Made by a program: the position numbers and the translations under genes
Shown here: positions 55,599 to 63,362 of the stretch, piece after piece
How the letters are laid out: the number at the start of each line of letters is the position of its first letter
Position numbering within the stretch: position 1 is the first letter of the stretch
Assembly: GCA_963730365.1 (NCBI GenBank)
Contig: CAVSRM010000005.1
Coordinates: forward strand, 434,001-498,000
Reading direction: 5' to 3'
From: Fodinibacter sp963730365
GTDB taxonomy: Bacteria; Actinomycetota; Actinomycetes; Actinomycetales; Dermatophilaceae
DNA length: 64,000 bases
Notes under the pieces: generated by a model
The model's database searches: none
Told to the model about the DNA's origin: nothing
What the model saw: the letters and a program-made list of their open reading frames with translations, nothing else

Positions 55599-56218
55599 GC
55601 CCCGCCGCCGGGCTTCTCCTCGCGCCCGCCGCCGGGCTGCCAGAGCACATCGCCCCCCGGCAGGTTTGCGCAGCGCGCCAGCACGAAGAGCAGGTCGGAC
55701 AGGCGGTTGAGGTAGGTGGCCGTCAGGGGGTTGACGCCGCCCGAGCCACGCTCCGCCCCCGGCGCCGTGCCGTACTCCTCCACCGCCGCCCACACCGAGC
55801 GCTCGGCCCTCCGGACGACCGTCAGCGCGAGGTGCAGGTGGGCCGCACCGCTGGAGCCGCCCGGGAGGATGAACGAGCGCAGCTTCTCCAGCCGCTCGAG
55901 GTAGTGGTCGCAGTCGGACTCGAGCTCGGTGACCCACTCCGCCTTGACCCGCAGCGGGGGGTACTCGTAGGCCTCCTGGAGGGGCGTCGCGAGGTCGGCG
56001 CCGATGTCGAAGAGATCGTTCTGCACCCGGGTGAGGACCGTGCGTACGTCCTCGTCGAGGTCGCTGCACGCGATGGCGACACCGAGGGCGGCATTCGCCT
56101 CGTTCGTGTCGGCGTAGGCCGCGAGCCGCGCGTCGGTCTTGCGGGTTCGGCTCAGGTCGCCCAGCGACGTCGTGCCGTCGTCGCCGGTGCGGGTGTAGAT
56201 GCGGGTGAGGTTGACCAT
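55595..56218 (-). CDS. Cob(I)alamin adenosyltransferase (PduO/MMAB family)
   Basis: Makes adenosylcobalamin from ATP and cobalamin. The ATP-binding N terminus RIYTRTGDDGTTSLGD is diagnostic, and the SFILPGGS and RRAERSVWA blocks are present. 207 residues, normal. Start at the ATG before VNLTRIYTR. The B12-dependent mutase gene lies 0.6 kb away and is a likely user of its product. Confidence 0.95.
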   Translation of the reverse strand: MVNLTRIYTRTGDDGTTSLGDLSRTRKTDARLAAYADTNEANAALGVAIACSDLDEDVRTVLTRVQNDLFDIGADLATPLQEAYEYPPLRVKAEWVTELESDCDHYLERLEKLRSFILPGGSSGAAHLHLALTVVRRAERSVWAAVEEYGTAPGAERGSGGVNPLTATYLNRLSDLLFVLARCANLPGGDVLWQPGGGREEKPGGGA

Positions 56219-56375
56219 GCCCCCAGCGTCGCAGATGGTTCTCGGCTCGGCGGCGGCAGCCACCGTGGCCCGGAAGTGACATTGTCCATTCTTTGCCAAG
56301 TTCTTACCCGCAGATGCTCGGCAATCGGCACCGGACAGGGTTCAATTGACTCACGCCGGGACGAGGGGAACGACC

Positions 56376-56738
56376 GTGGGGGACTGCATCGTGAGTATCG
56401 AGGAGCACCATGACGATCGGGGGTGCCATCTCGTGCTGAGTGGTCGGCTCGATGTGCGCACGGTTGCCGACCTCCGACTGAGCCTGCACCGGATCATCGC
56501 GGGTGGCTCATCGCCGCTCTTCGTCGACCTCGCGCAGGCGCAGGTCGGCGACGCCACGGGCTTCGGGTTCCTCGTCGAGTCGGTGCATCGCGCGCGACGC
56601 GCCGATAGGTCGGTCCACGTCGTGGCGGCCGACGACCGCACCCGCAGGCTGCTGCGCCGCGCCCGTCTGCGCTCGGTGCTCCTCGCGCCCCACCCCCACG
56701 CCGTGTCCGACGGGGACCTGGCCGGCGTCGCGGGCTGA
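56376..56738 (+). CDS. STAS-domain protein, anti-sigma factor antagonist-like
   Basis: 120-residue STAS domain. The usual phosphorylation site DSSG reads GDATGFGF here, so a Thr stands at the acceptor position and the first Ser is Ala. Members act as anti-anti-sigma factors in partner-switching systems. GTG 56376 has GAGGGGAA at good spacing; a TTG at 56346 in frame is less likely. No cognate kinase gene is nearby, so the partner is unknown. Confidence 0.82.
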   Translation: MGDCIVSIEEHHDDRGCHLVLSGRLDVRTVADLRLSLHRIIAGGSSPLFVDLAQAQVGDATGFGFLVESVHRARRADRSVHVVAADDRTRRLLRRARLRSVLLAPHPHAVSDGDLAGVAG

Positions 56739-56825
56739 GCCCACCGGCATCCAGCGGGTTCCGTCGACCCCGGGGTGTGGGCACTCTCACCGTGCCCAGC
56801 CATTCCGGCACGGGTGAGCCGCGGC

Positions 56826-56831
56826 TAGCGT
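56826..56831 (+). promoter_or_regulatory. -10 box of the mutase gene
   Basis: TAGCGT, 7 bases before ATG 56839; leaderless type. Confidence 0.45.
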
Positions 56832-56838
56832 TCGTCGC

Positions 56839-58908
56839 ATGTCTGAGACCAGCCCGAGGCCAGAGCGCGACCGTCCGTGGGTGATGCGGACCTACGCCGG
56901 CCACTCCAGCGCCGCCGCGAGCAACGCCCTCTACCGCCGCAACCTGGAGAAGGGGCAGACCGGGCTGTCCGTGGCGTTCGACCTCCCCACCCAGACCGGG
57001 TACGACCCCGACCACGTCCTGTCCCGCGGCGAGGTGGGCAAGGTGGGGGTCCCCATCTCCCACATCGGGGACATGCGCGCCCTCTTCGACCAGATCCCGT
57101 TGTCCCGGATGAACACGTCGATGACGATCAACGCCACGGCGATGTGGATGCTCGCGCTCTACCAGGTCGTGGCGGAGGAGCAGGCCGAGGCCGCGGGTGA
57201 GGACCCGGCTGTGGGGGTCCGCGTGCTCAGCGGAACGACCCAGAACGACATCATCAAGGAGTACCTCTCCCGCGGGACCTATGTCTTCGCGCCCGGGCCG
57301 TCGCTCCGGCTGATCACCGACATGGTGTCCTACACGGTCGCCGAGATGCCCACGTGGAACCCGACCAACATCTGCAGCTACCACCTCCAGGAGGCCGGGG
57401 CGACCCCCGAGCAGGAGATCGCCTACGCGATGAGCACGGCGATCGCGGTGCTGGATGCCGTGCGCGACTCCGGGCAGGTGCCGGCGGAGCGCTTCGGCGA
57501 GGTCGTCGCGCGGATCTCCTTCTTCGTCAACGCCGGGGTCCGGTTCGTCGAGGAGATGTGCAAGATGCGCGCGTTCGTCCAGCTGTGGGACGAGCTGACG
57601 CGCGAGCGCTACGGGGTGACCGACGCCAAGCAGCGACGGTTCCGCTACGGCGTGCAGGTCAACTCGCTGGGGCTCACCGAGGCCCAGCCGGAGAACAACG
57701 TGCAGCGCATCGTTCTGGAGATGCTGGCGGTGACCCTGTCCAAGGACGCCCGGGCCCGGGCCGTGCAGCTCCCCGCCTGGAACGAGGCGCTCGGGCTCCC
57801 GCGCCCCTGGGACCAGCAGTGGTCACTGCGGATCCAGCAGGTGCTCGCCTTCGAGTCCGACCTCCTCGAGTACGACGACCTCTTCACCGGCTCCGTCGTG
57901 GTCGAGGCCAAGGTGGCCGACCTGGTGTCTCGGGCCCGCGCGGAGATTGACCGGGTGCAGGAGATGGGCGGCGCGGTGCCGGCGGTCGAGAGCGGCTACA
58001 TGAAGTCCGAGCTCGTCGCCTCCCACTCACGGCGGCGACAGCGGATCGAGGCCGAGGAGGACATCGTCGTCGGCGTCAACCGGTTCCGCACGAGCGAGCC
58101 CAACCCGCTGACGGCCGACCTCGACACCGCCATCCAGTCCGTGGATCCCGGCGTGGAGGCTGCCGCCTCGGCGGCGGTGCAGCGGTGGCGCGAGGAGCGT
58201 GACGCGGACAGTGCACGCCGTGACCGCGCGGCCGCGGCGCTGGAGCGACTGCGCACGGAAGCCGCCACGGACACCAACCTCATGGAGGCGACCCTCGAGT
58301 GTGCGCGAGCGGGAGTGACCACGGGGGAGTGGGCGGGTGCCCTGCGGTCGGTCTTCGGCGAGTTCCGGGCGCCCACTGGTGTGGGTTCCACGGTCGGTGT
58401 CGGCGCGGGGTCCCAGGCGCTGACCTCGGTGCGCGCCCTGGTCTCGCAGACGGCCGATGAGCTGGGCGAGCGCTTGCGCATCCTCGTCGGCAAGCCCGGT
58501 CTCGACGGACACTCCAACGGTGCCGAGCAGATCGCGGTGCGCGCCAGGGATGCCGGCTTCGAGGTGGTCTACCAGGGCATCCGCCTCACGCCCGAGCAGA
58601 TCGTCTCGGCCGCGGTCGCCGAGGACGTCCACCTCGTCGGCATCTCGATCCTCTCCGGCTCCCACATGGAGTTGGTGCCCGAGGTGCTGGACCTGATGCG
58701 AGAGGCAGGGGCCGGGGACGTCCCGGTGATCGTCGGCGGCATCATCCCGGACTCCGACGCCGCCCGGCTCAAGGCCCTCGGCGTGGCGGAGGTGTTCACC
58801 CCGAAGGACTTCGGGCTCAACGAGATCATGGCGCGCTTCGTCGACGTCATCCGCGAGTCACGGGGCCTGGACTCCGTCGCACCGGCCCCCGCCACGGCTC
58901 CGGCCTAG
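56839..58908 (+). CDS. meaA: Adenosylcobalamin-dependent acyl-CoA mutase, MeaA/ethylmalonyl-CoA mutase type
   Basis: 689 residues with a TIM-barrel mutase domain (about 10-520) and a C-terminal cobalamin domain whose axial-histidine motif is DGHSNG (D556, H558). The opening RTYAGHSSA...NLEKGQTGLSVAFDLPTQTGYD follows MeaA/ethylmalonyl-CoA mutase rather than methylmalonyl-CoA mutase, where the block reads FDLATHRGYD. The likely role is in the ethylmalonyl-CoA pathway or related branched acyl-CoA metabolism. Crotonyl-CoA carboxylase/reductase is not in view, so substrate is inferred. Ends overlapping the DJ-1 gene by 4 bases. Confidence 0.88.
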   Translation: MSETSPRPERDRPWVMRTYAGHSSAAASNALYRRNLEKGQTGLSVAFDLPTQTGYDPDHVLSRGEVGKVGVPISHIGDMRALFDQIPLSRMNTSMTINATAMWMLALYQVVAEEQAEAAGEDPAVGVRVLSGTTQNDIIKEYLSRGTYVFAPGPSLRLITDMVSYTVAEMPTWNPTNICSYHLQEAGATPEQEIAYAMSTAIAVLDAVRDSGQVPAERFGEVVARISFFVNAGVRFVEEMCKMRAFVQLWDELTRERYGVTDAKQRRFRYGVQVNSLGLTEAQPENNVQRIVLEMLAVTLSKDARARAVQLPAWNEALGLPRPWDQQWSLRIQQVLAFESDLLEYDDLFTGSVVVEAKVADLVSRARAEIDRVQEMGGAVPAVESGYMKSELVASHSRRRQRIEAEEDIVVGVNRFRTSEPNPLTADLDTAIQSVDPGVEAAASAAVQRWREERDADSARRDRAAAALERLRTEAATDTNLMEATLECARAGVTTGEWAGALRSVFGEFRAPTGVGSTVGVGAGSQALTSVRALVSQTADELGERLRILVGKPGLDGHSNGAEQIAVRARDAGFEVVYQGIRLTPEQIVSAAVAEDVHLVGISILSGSHMELVPEVLDLMREAGAGDVPVIVGGIIPDSDAARLKALGVAEVFTPKDFGLNEIMARFVDVIRESRGLDSVAPAPATAPA

Positions 58909-59456
58909 GCGGAGCCGCCCAGTGCCGCCGTCAGCTCGCGGGTGAAGGCGGGGAGGTCGTCGGGGTTACGGCTCGTGATGAGGTTGTCGTCGATGACGAC
59001 CTCGCGGTCCTCCCAGGTGGCACCGGCATTCGTGAGGTCCGTGTGCAGGCTCGGCCACGAGGTGAGGTGACGCCCTCGCACCACGTCGGCCTCGATGAGG
59101 GTCCACGGTGCGTGGCAGATCGCGGCGACCGTCTTGCCTGACTCGACGAACTGACGGATGAAGGAGACCGCGTCGGTGTCCGTGCGGAGGGCGTCGGGGT
59201 TCGCGACGCCGCCGGGCAGGACGAGCGCGTCGTAGTCGGCGACGGACGCCTCGCTGACGCGGACGTCGACCGGGAACGAGTCGCCCTTGTCGAGGTGGTT
59301 GAACGCCTGCACCTCACCGCTGTCGGTGGAGATGAGGACCGGGGTGGCTCCGGCATCCTTCACGGCCTTCCAGGGCTCGGTGAGCTCGACCTGCTCGATG
59401 CCTTCCATGGCGACGAGGAAGGCGACCGTGCGGGTGGTGTCGGTCGTGCTGGTCAT
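58905..59456 (-). CDS. DJ-1/PfpI family protein
   Basis: 183 residues with the nucleophile elbow AICHAPW (Cys114-His115) and the VLPGGVANPD strand-loop. Members act as proteases, glyoxalases or protein deglycases; close relatives are general-stress proteins. ATG 59456 follows GAGAGGA. Convergent with the mutase gene, divergent from the HNH gene. Confidence 0.92.
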   Translation of the reverse strand: MTSTTDTTRTVAFLVAMEGIEQVELTEPWKAVKDAGATPVLISTDSGEVQAFNHLDKGDSFPVDVRVSEASVADYDALVLPGGVANPDALRTDTDAVSFIRQFVESGKTVAAICHAPWTLIEADVVRGRHLTSWPSLHTDLTNAGATWEDREVVIDDNLITSRNPDDLPAFTRELTAALGGSA

Positions 59457-59760
59457 GGGGGTCCTCTCGGCTCGACTGCGTGTACCGGCGCCGGTGGGCG
59501 CCGACCGCGACAACCATGTCCGTACCCGGTGCATTCCGACTCATGCACGTGAGTGGGGATGAGGAGGACACCGGTGCAGGCATCGCACGAGGTGCTGGGC
59601 TCGCGTCGAAGGTTGTCGTGGGCCCGGTGCCGAGGAGGCCGAGGGGGTCTGTGCGTGGGTGATCACGAGTGACGAGGTGGCAGTCAATTCGATTCTGCTG
59701 CAAGTGAACACCGCCGCACACCCCTTGCGATACGAACACCTGTTCGAGTAGAATCGAGGC
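59457..59760. other. Intergenic region between DJ-1 and HNH genes
   Basis: 304 bases without a convincing gene. A 60-codon open frame (59480-59662) has no ribosome binding site and a random-looking composition. The right end carries the promoter and LexA box of the HNH gene. Confidence 0.6.
59725..59754 (+). promoter_or_regulatory. LexA-controlled promoter of the DUF222/HNH gene
   Basis: TTGCGA (59725-59730), 18-base spacer, TAGAAT (59749-59754). The spacer holds CGAAC-ACCT-GTTCG (59733-59746; 59732-59747 with A/A... flanks ACGAAC and GTTCGA), which matches the actinobacterial SOS box CGAAC-N4-GTTCG. Bound LexA would block RNA polymerase. The -10 box ends 6 bases before ATG 59761, so the transcript is probably leaderless. 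Confidence 0.82.
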
Positions 59761-61380
59761 ATGTCCAGGAGCCAGCTGAGCGATCGCGCCACCGCCGCGC
59801 GGGCCGTCGTCGCGCAGCTCGGGGCCGACCTCGCGGAGCAGGCCTCGAGCCTCGGTGCAGACGAGTTGTTCGAGCTGACCGGTGAGCTTCAGGGCATCGT
59901 CAACGCCGCGGAGGGCGCCCAGCTCGTCGCCGCGGCGCACGCGGCCTCCCACGAGACGCGGCTGACCTCGCGCGGGCCGGTCGAGGTGCACCACGAGGTG
60001 GGGTTCGTCGACGCGATGGCCCCCAGTGAGGTGGCGTTGGCGACCGGAACCACCGTCGGGGTGGCGGGGAACCGGGTGCAGCTGGGCGCAGACCTGGCCG
60101 AGAGGTTTCCGAGGCTGCTCGAGGCCGTCATGGCTGGAGGGGTCACCCCCACCGCCGCCCGCAAGGTCGTCGCCGCCTGCGAGGGTCTCGGCGCACGCGC
60201 GTGCGCGTTGGTCGAAGCGGTGCTCGTGGAGCGCCTGCCCGAGCTCGACCCGGCCAGGGTCACCACCATCGCGCGGCGCGTCGCGCACCGGGTCGCCCCG
60301 CAGCAGGCGGCCGCTCAGGCTGGGAGGAACCGGCGCACTCGCACGGTGGAGGTCTCTCCCGGCCCCGATGGCACCACCACGTGGTGGGCTCTGCTCCCGT
60401 CGGAGGGCTCGGCGGTCGCCTGGTCGGCGGTGAGGACGCTTGCGCAGGACTACCAGCGGAGCGACCCATCGCTGAGCATCGACCAGGCTCGGGCTGACGC
60501 GATGGTCGACCTCATGCTCCAGCGGGTCACGGTCACCGCCGACGTCACGCTGGGCGTCCCGGTGCTCACGACCCTCGACGGCACCCAGTGCGACCCGCTG
60601 GTCGAGGCCGCGGCTGAGGGCCCAGAGGCCGCCGAGGGTGGTGCGCACGGCACCGGCGCCACCGGTGAGGTCGTCGAACTCGACACGGTCACCGACCACG
60701 ACACCGGCGAGGTGGTCGAGGTCGCGCACCTCGCTCCCGGCTCGAGCCGGGAGCTCGCAGGGGTGGCCCCGGGCTGGTTCTCCGGGGAGCCCGGGTGGGA
60801 CCTGGCCACCGTGATGGCACCCACGAGCGGTGGGGTGGCGGTCTCGGGGTGCCACATCCCCGGAGTCGGGTGGGTCGAGGCGGGCACCGTCGCCGGGATC
60901 CTGTCCACGGTGCCATTGGTCGTGAGCCGAGCCCTGCTCGACGCGGCGACCGGCACCCTGGTTGAGACGACCGCCGCCGCGTACTCACCGAGCCCGTCGA
61001 TTCGCCGACACGTGCAGACCCGGGACGGGACCTGTCGAATGTGGGGCTGCACCCGGCCCATCCAGCAGTGCGACCTCGACCACACCCGACCCTGGCCCGC
61101 TGGGTCGACCACCCCGGGCAACCTCGCCGGTTTGTGCCGGCGGCACCACCGCATGAAGCAACGCGCACGGTGGCGCTACACGCTGGCCCCCGATGGCACG
61201 GTCACCTGGATGTCTCCCCAAGGTGCCAAGCGGGTCACCCTGCCCGACCACGCCGTCTGGCCACCACGTGGCCGGACGCCTGACCCGAGCGCGGGAACGC
61301 TCGGCGGGCAGGCCGTGACCGACGGAGCCCGCGAGCCGAGAAAGACGCCAGACCGCTCACCCGTCACGCCACCCTTCTGA
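59761..61380 (+). CDS. DUF222/HNH endonuclease domain protein (13E12-repeat type)
   Basis: 539 residues. The DUF222 helical domain covers about residues 15-330. The HNH nuclease domain starts near 415: RDGTCRMWGCTRP, the catalytic DLDHTRPW (H441), NLAGLCRRHHRMK (H462-463), with zinc-type cysteines. This family is multi-copy and mobile-looking in actinobacteria (13E12 repeats of Mycobacterium tuberculosis), and several copies there have LexA boxes, as here. A low-complexity Glu/Gly/Ala/Val insert lies near 280-320. Cellular role is unproven. Confidence 0.93.
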   Translation: MSRSQLSDRATAARAVVAQLGADLAEQASSLGADELFELTGELQGIVNAAEGAQLVAAAHAASHETRLTSRGPVEVHHEVGFVDAMAPSEVALATGTTVGVAGNRVQLGADLAERFPRLLEAVMAGGVTPTAARKVVAACEGLGARACALVEAVLVERLPELDPARVTTIARRVAHRVAPQQAAAQAGRNRRTRTVEVSPGPDGTTTWWALLPSEGSAVAWSAVRTLAQDYQRSDPSLSIDQARADAMVDLMLQRVTVTADVTLGVPVLTTLDGTQCDPLVEAAAEGPEAAEGGAHGTGATGEVVELDTVTDHDTGEVVEVAHLAPGSSRELAGVAPGWFSGEPGWDLATVMAPTSGGVAVSGCHIPGVGWVEAGTVAGILSTVPLVVSRALLDAATGTLVETTAAAYSPSPSIRRHVQTRDGTCRMWGCTRPIQQCDLDHTRPWPAGSTTPGNLAGLCRRHHRMKQRARWRYTLAPDGTVTWMSPQGAKRVTLPDHAVWPPRGRTPDPSAGTLGGQAVTDGAREPRKTPDRSPVTPPF

Positions 61381-61481
61381 GACGGGCGAGAACCGTCGCA
61401 TTGCCCGCGCGCGTCACGCCTGTCCTCGCCAGGGGCCACTGGTCGGCCAGCCTCGGTTGGTGCGACACTGCTCGGCGCCGA

Positions 61482-61865
61482 CTACCTGCCGGTCACGCGG
61501 CCGAGGAACGAGCGATGCTTCGTGCCTCGGTCGGTTCCCAGGAACCAGTAGGGGACGACATCGAACACGAAGTGCCCGATGCCGGTGATGACCCCACGTG
61601 GGGACACGTAGTTGTACGTCGAGCCGAACGCCCCCGCTTCCAACCACACTCGCTCGTTCGGGTCCCAGATCGCCTCGTACGAGCCGAGTCCGAACGGGCT
61701 GCCATCATCGCGCTTGACGAACTTGAGCTCGACGTCGAGGTCGGGGTCCTGGTGGTATGCCGACAGGGCTTCGGGCAGCAGCACCCAGGTGTCGTCGAGC
61801 CCCTCCACCGGAACCGATGGCGTGGCGTTGCGTTCGTGTCGGCCTTCGTAGTGCCACCTCAGCAT
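61482..61865 (-). CDS. Hypothetical protein, no recognised family
   Basis: 127 residues (ATG 61865; an in-frame TTG at 61874 adds three). It starts MLRWHYEGRHERN and has many aromatic residues (GLDDTWVLLPEAL, IWDPNERVWLEAG, FVFDVVPYWFLG). No signal peptide, membrane segment or catalytic motif is obvious. Codon use looks less extreme in GC at third positions than its neighbours, with several A/T-ending codons, which could mean recent arrival. It lies between the HNH gene and nucS, convergent with the former. Confidence 0.6.
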   Translation of the reverse strand: MLRWHYEGRHERNATPSVPVEGLDDTWVLLPEALSAYHQDPDLDVELKFVKRDDGSPFGLGSYEAIWDPNERVWLEAGAFGSTYNYVSPRGVITGIGHFVFDVVPYWFLGTDRGTKHRSFLGRVTGR

Positions 61866-62060
61866 GACGGGCAACGATCGTGAGGCGGACCGATCACGCG
61901 GGTACCCATGCGGTGGAGTGTTGCACGATATCGAGACCCGAGGTGAGGCCTCGCGCTCGGGAGGCGAGGCGCTTCATCCCATGCGGTAGGGCTCAGGGAG
62001 CGCGACCCGCGCCCGGACCTCAAACCGCTCGACGCCGCCGCCACCGTCGCGTGGCACGCG

Positions 62061-62756
62061 TCAGAACAGGCGGTGTTCGCTGTTGTCGATTCCCTTGAGG
62101 TCGTCGTAGTCCAGGACGACGCACCGGATGCCGCGGTCCTCGGCCAGGGTCCGTGCCTGGGGCTTGATCGCCTGGGCCGCGAAGATGCCGGTGACCGGGG
62201 CGAGGTGCGGGTCGCGGTTCATCAGCTCGAGGTAGCGCGTCAGCTGCTCGACGCCGTCGATGTCGCCGCGGCGCTTGATCTCGACCGCGACCGAGCCTCC
62301 CGCGGCGTCCTTGCAGAGGATGTCGACGGGCCCGATCGGTGTCATGTACTCGCGTCGGGTCAGCGTCCACCCCTCGCCGAGCGTGGTGATGTGCTCGGCC
62401 AGGAGCCGCTGCAAGTGCGCCTCGACCCCGTCCTTGACCAGCCCGGGGTCCACGCCGAGCGCGTGCGTGGAGTCGTGGTGCACCTCGTGCAGTCGAACCC
62501 TGAGGCGATCCTCCGACTTCGCGTGCTGCACCACCCACACCGAGGTGACGCCGTCGGCCGTCTCGGTCTCGTCGGGCTCCAGCTCGGCCATGGCGCACGG
62601 CGGCGACATCCAGTTGAGCGGTTTGTACGAACCGCCGTCGGAGTGCACGAGCACGGAGCCGTCGGCCTTGACGATCAGCAAGCGCTTCGCGAGGGGCAGG
62701 TGGGCGGTGAGTCGCCCGTCGTAGTCGACGCTGCACGTCGCAATGACCATCCGCAC
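62061..62756 (-). CDS. nucS: Endonuclease NucS (EndoMS), mismatch repair
   Basis: 231 residues closely following mycobacterial NucS: N-terminal RMVIATCSVDYDGRLTAHL, the YKPLNWMSPP segment, and the C-terminal nuclease core with PVDILCKD and VAVEIKRRGDIDG (catalytic Asp, Glu and Lys). NucS cuts both strands at G/T, G/G and T/T mismatches and replaces MutS/MutL in actinobacteria; it works with the beta clamp. GTG 62756 gives the start used by relatives; ATG 62750 is the alternative. Confidence 0.97.
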   Translation of the reverse strand: MRMVIATCSVDYDGRLTAHLPLAKRLLIVKADGSVLVHSDGGSYKPLNWMSPPCAMAELEPDETETADGVTSVWVVQHAKSEDRLRVRLHEVHHDSTHALGVDPGLVKDGVEAHLQRLLAEHITTLGEGWTLTRREYMTPIGPVDILCKDAAGGSVAVEIKRRGDIDGVEQLTRYLELMNRDPHLAPVTGIFAAQAIKPQARTLAEDRGIRCVVLDYDDLKGIDNSEHRLF

Positions 62757-62764
62757 GAGGAGCC

Positions 62765-62770
62765 ACCTTA
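62765..62770 (-). promoter_or_regulatory. -10 box of nucS
   Basis: TAAGGT on the minus strand, 8 bases before GTG 62756; leaderless type. Confidence 0.45.
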
Positions 62771-62840
62771 CCGATGACCGCGGTCGAACCAGTTGCCGAC
62801 CGGGGGCCTGCTACCGCACACTGAAGGAGAGGTGAGGCCG

Positions 62841-63263
62841 ATGTGGGCAACTCTGCTCTGGGTGTCCCTCCTCGCCGTGCCCGGACTCTGGTTCGTGGGC
62901 CAGAGCGAGGCCCTCAAGTGGCTCTCCGAGGGCGAGACGCCCAAGGCGCTTCGGCCCGTGGCGCGTGCCCTTCGCCGAGCCCAGCAGGACCTGGGCTTCG
63001 GCTCGCGCGTCGAGGAGCCGCTCCCCAACATCCTGCTCACGCTCGAGCTGCGGCGTCTTGCCGCCGAGGTCCAGAAGGCCGAGGAGAGCCAGCAACCCCA
63101 CCGGGCCGCTCGACGGGCAGCGGCGCTGGCCGCCTACGACCGGGTCCTCGTAGAGCTGTGCGAGGGCGCCGACGTCCCGACCACCTCGGGGCTGCCCCCG
63201 TTGTCGGCACGGCACCGCCTCGAGCTCGAGACCGGACTGGTCTCCTCGGGTCTCGACTGGTGA
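62841..63263 (+). CDS. Hypothetical protein with one N-terminal membrane segment
   Basis: 140 residues: membrane segment at about 2-20 (WATLLWVSLLAVPGLWFVG), then a charged helical part (about 35-90) with ARALRRAQQDLG and LRRLAAEVQKAEES, ending in a proline-rich region and LETGLVSSGLDW. No family recognised. Strong ribosome binding sequence GGAGAGG / GAGG before ATG 62841. Divergent from nucS; position near nucS is shared with some actinobacteria, as far as I recall, but function is unknown. Confidence 0.75.
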   Translation: MWATLLWVSLLAVPGLWFVGQSEALKWLSEGETPKALRPVARALRRAQQDLGFGSRVEEPLPNILLTLELRRLAAEVQKAEESQQPHRAARRAAALAAYDRVLVELCEGADVPTTSGLPPLSARHRLELETGLVSSGLDW

Positions 63264-63362
63264 CCCGCTGCAGGCCCTCTCTGGTCTGCCACGCTCCGGG
63301 GTAAGAATCGTCACGCTCGTTGGGCCTCGTCGTCGCTGACGCGCTCTGCAAGGATCGAGCGC

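Noticed and set aside
56790..56815. A minus-strand GGAAT near the mutase gene as a further SigR promoter
   Set aside because: At 18 bases the following triplet is not GTT and no gene starts downstream on that strand.
59480..59662. A 60-codon plus-strand frame between the DJ-1 and HNH genes
   Set aside because: No ribosome binding site, no promoter, and a composition typical of non-coding GC-rich DNA.
61875..62060. The 186 bases between the orphan gene and nucS as a structured RNA
   Set aside because: I could not find a tRNA-like or other named fold, and there is no strong hairpin.
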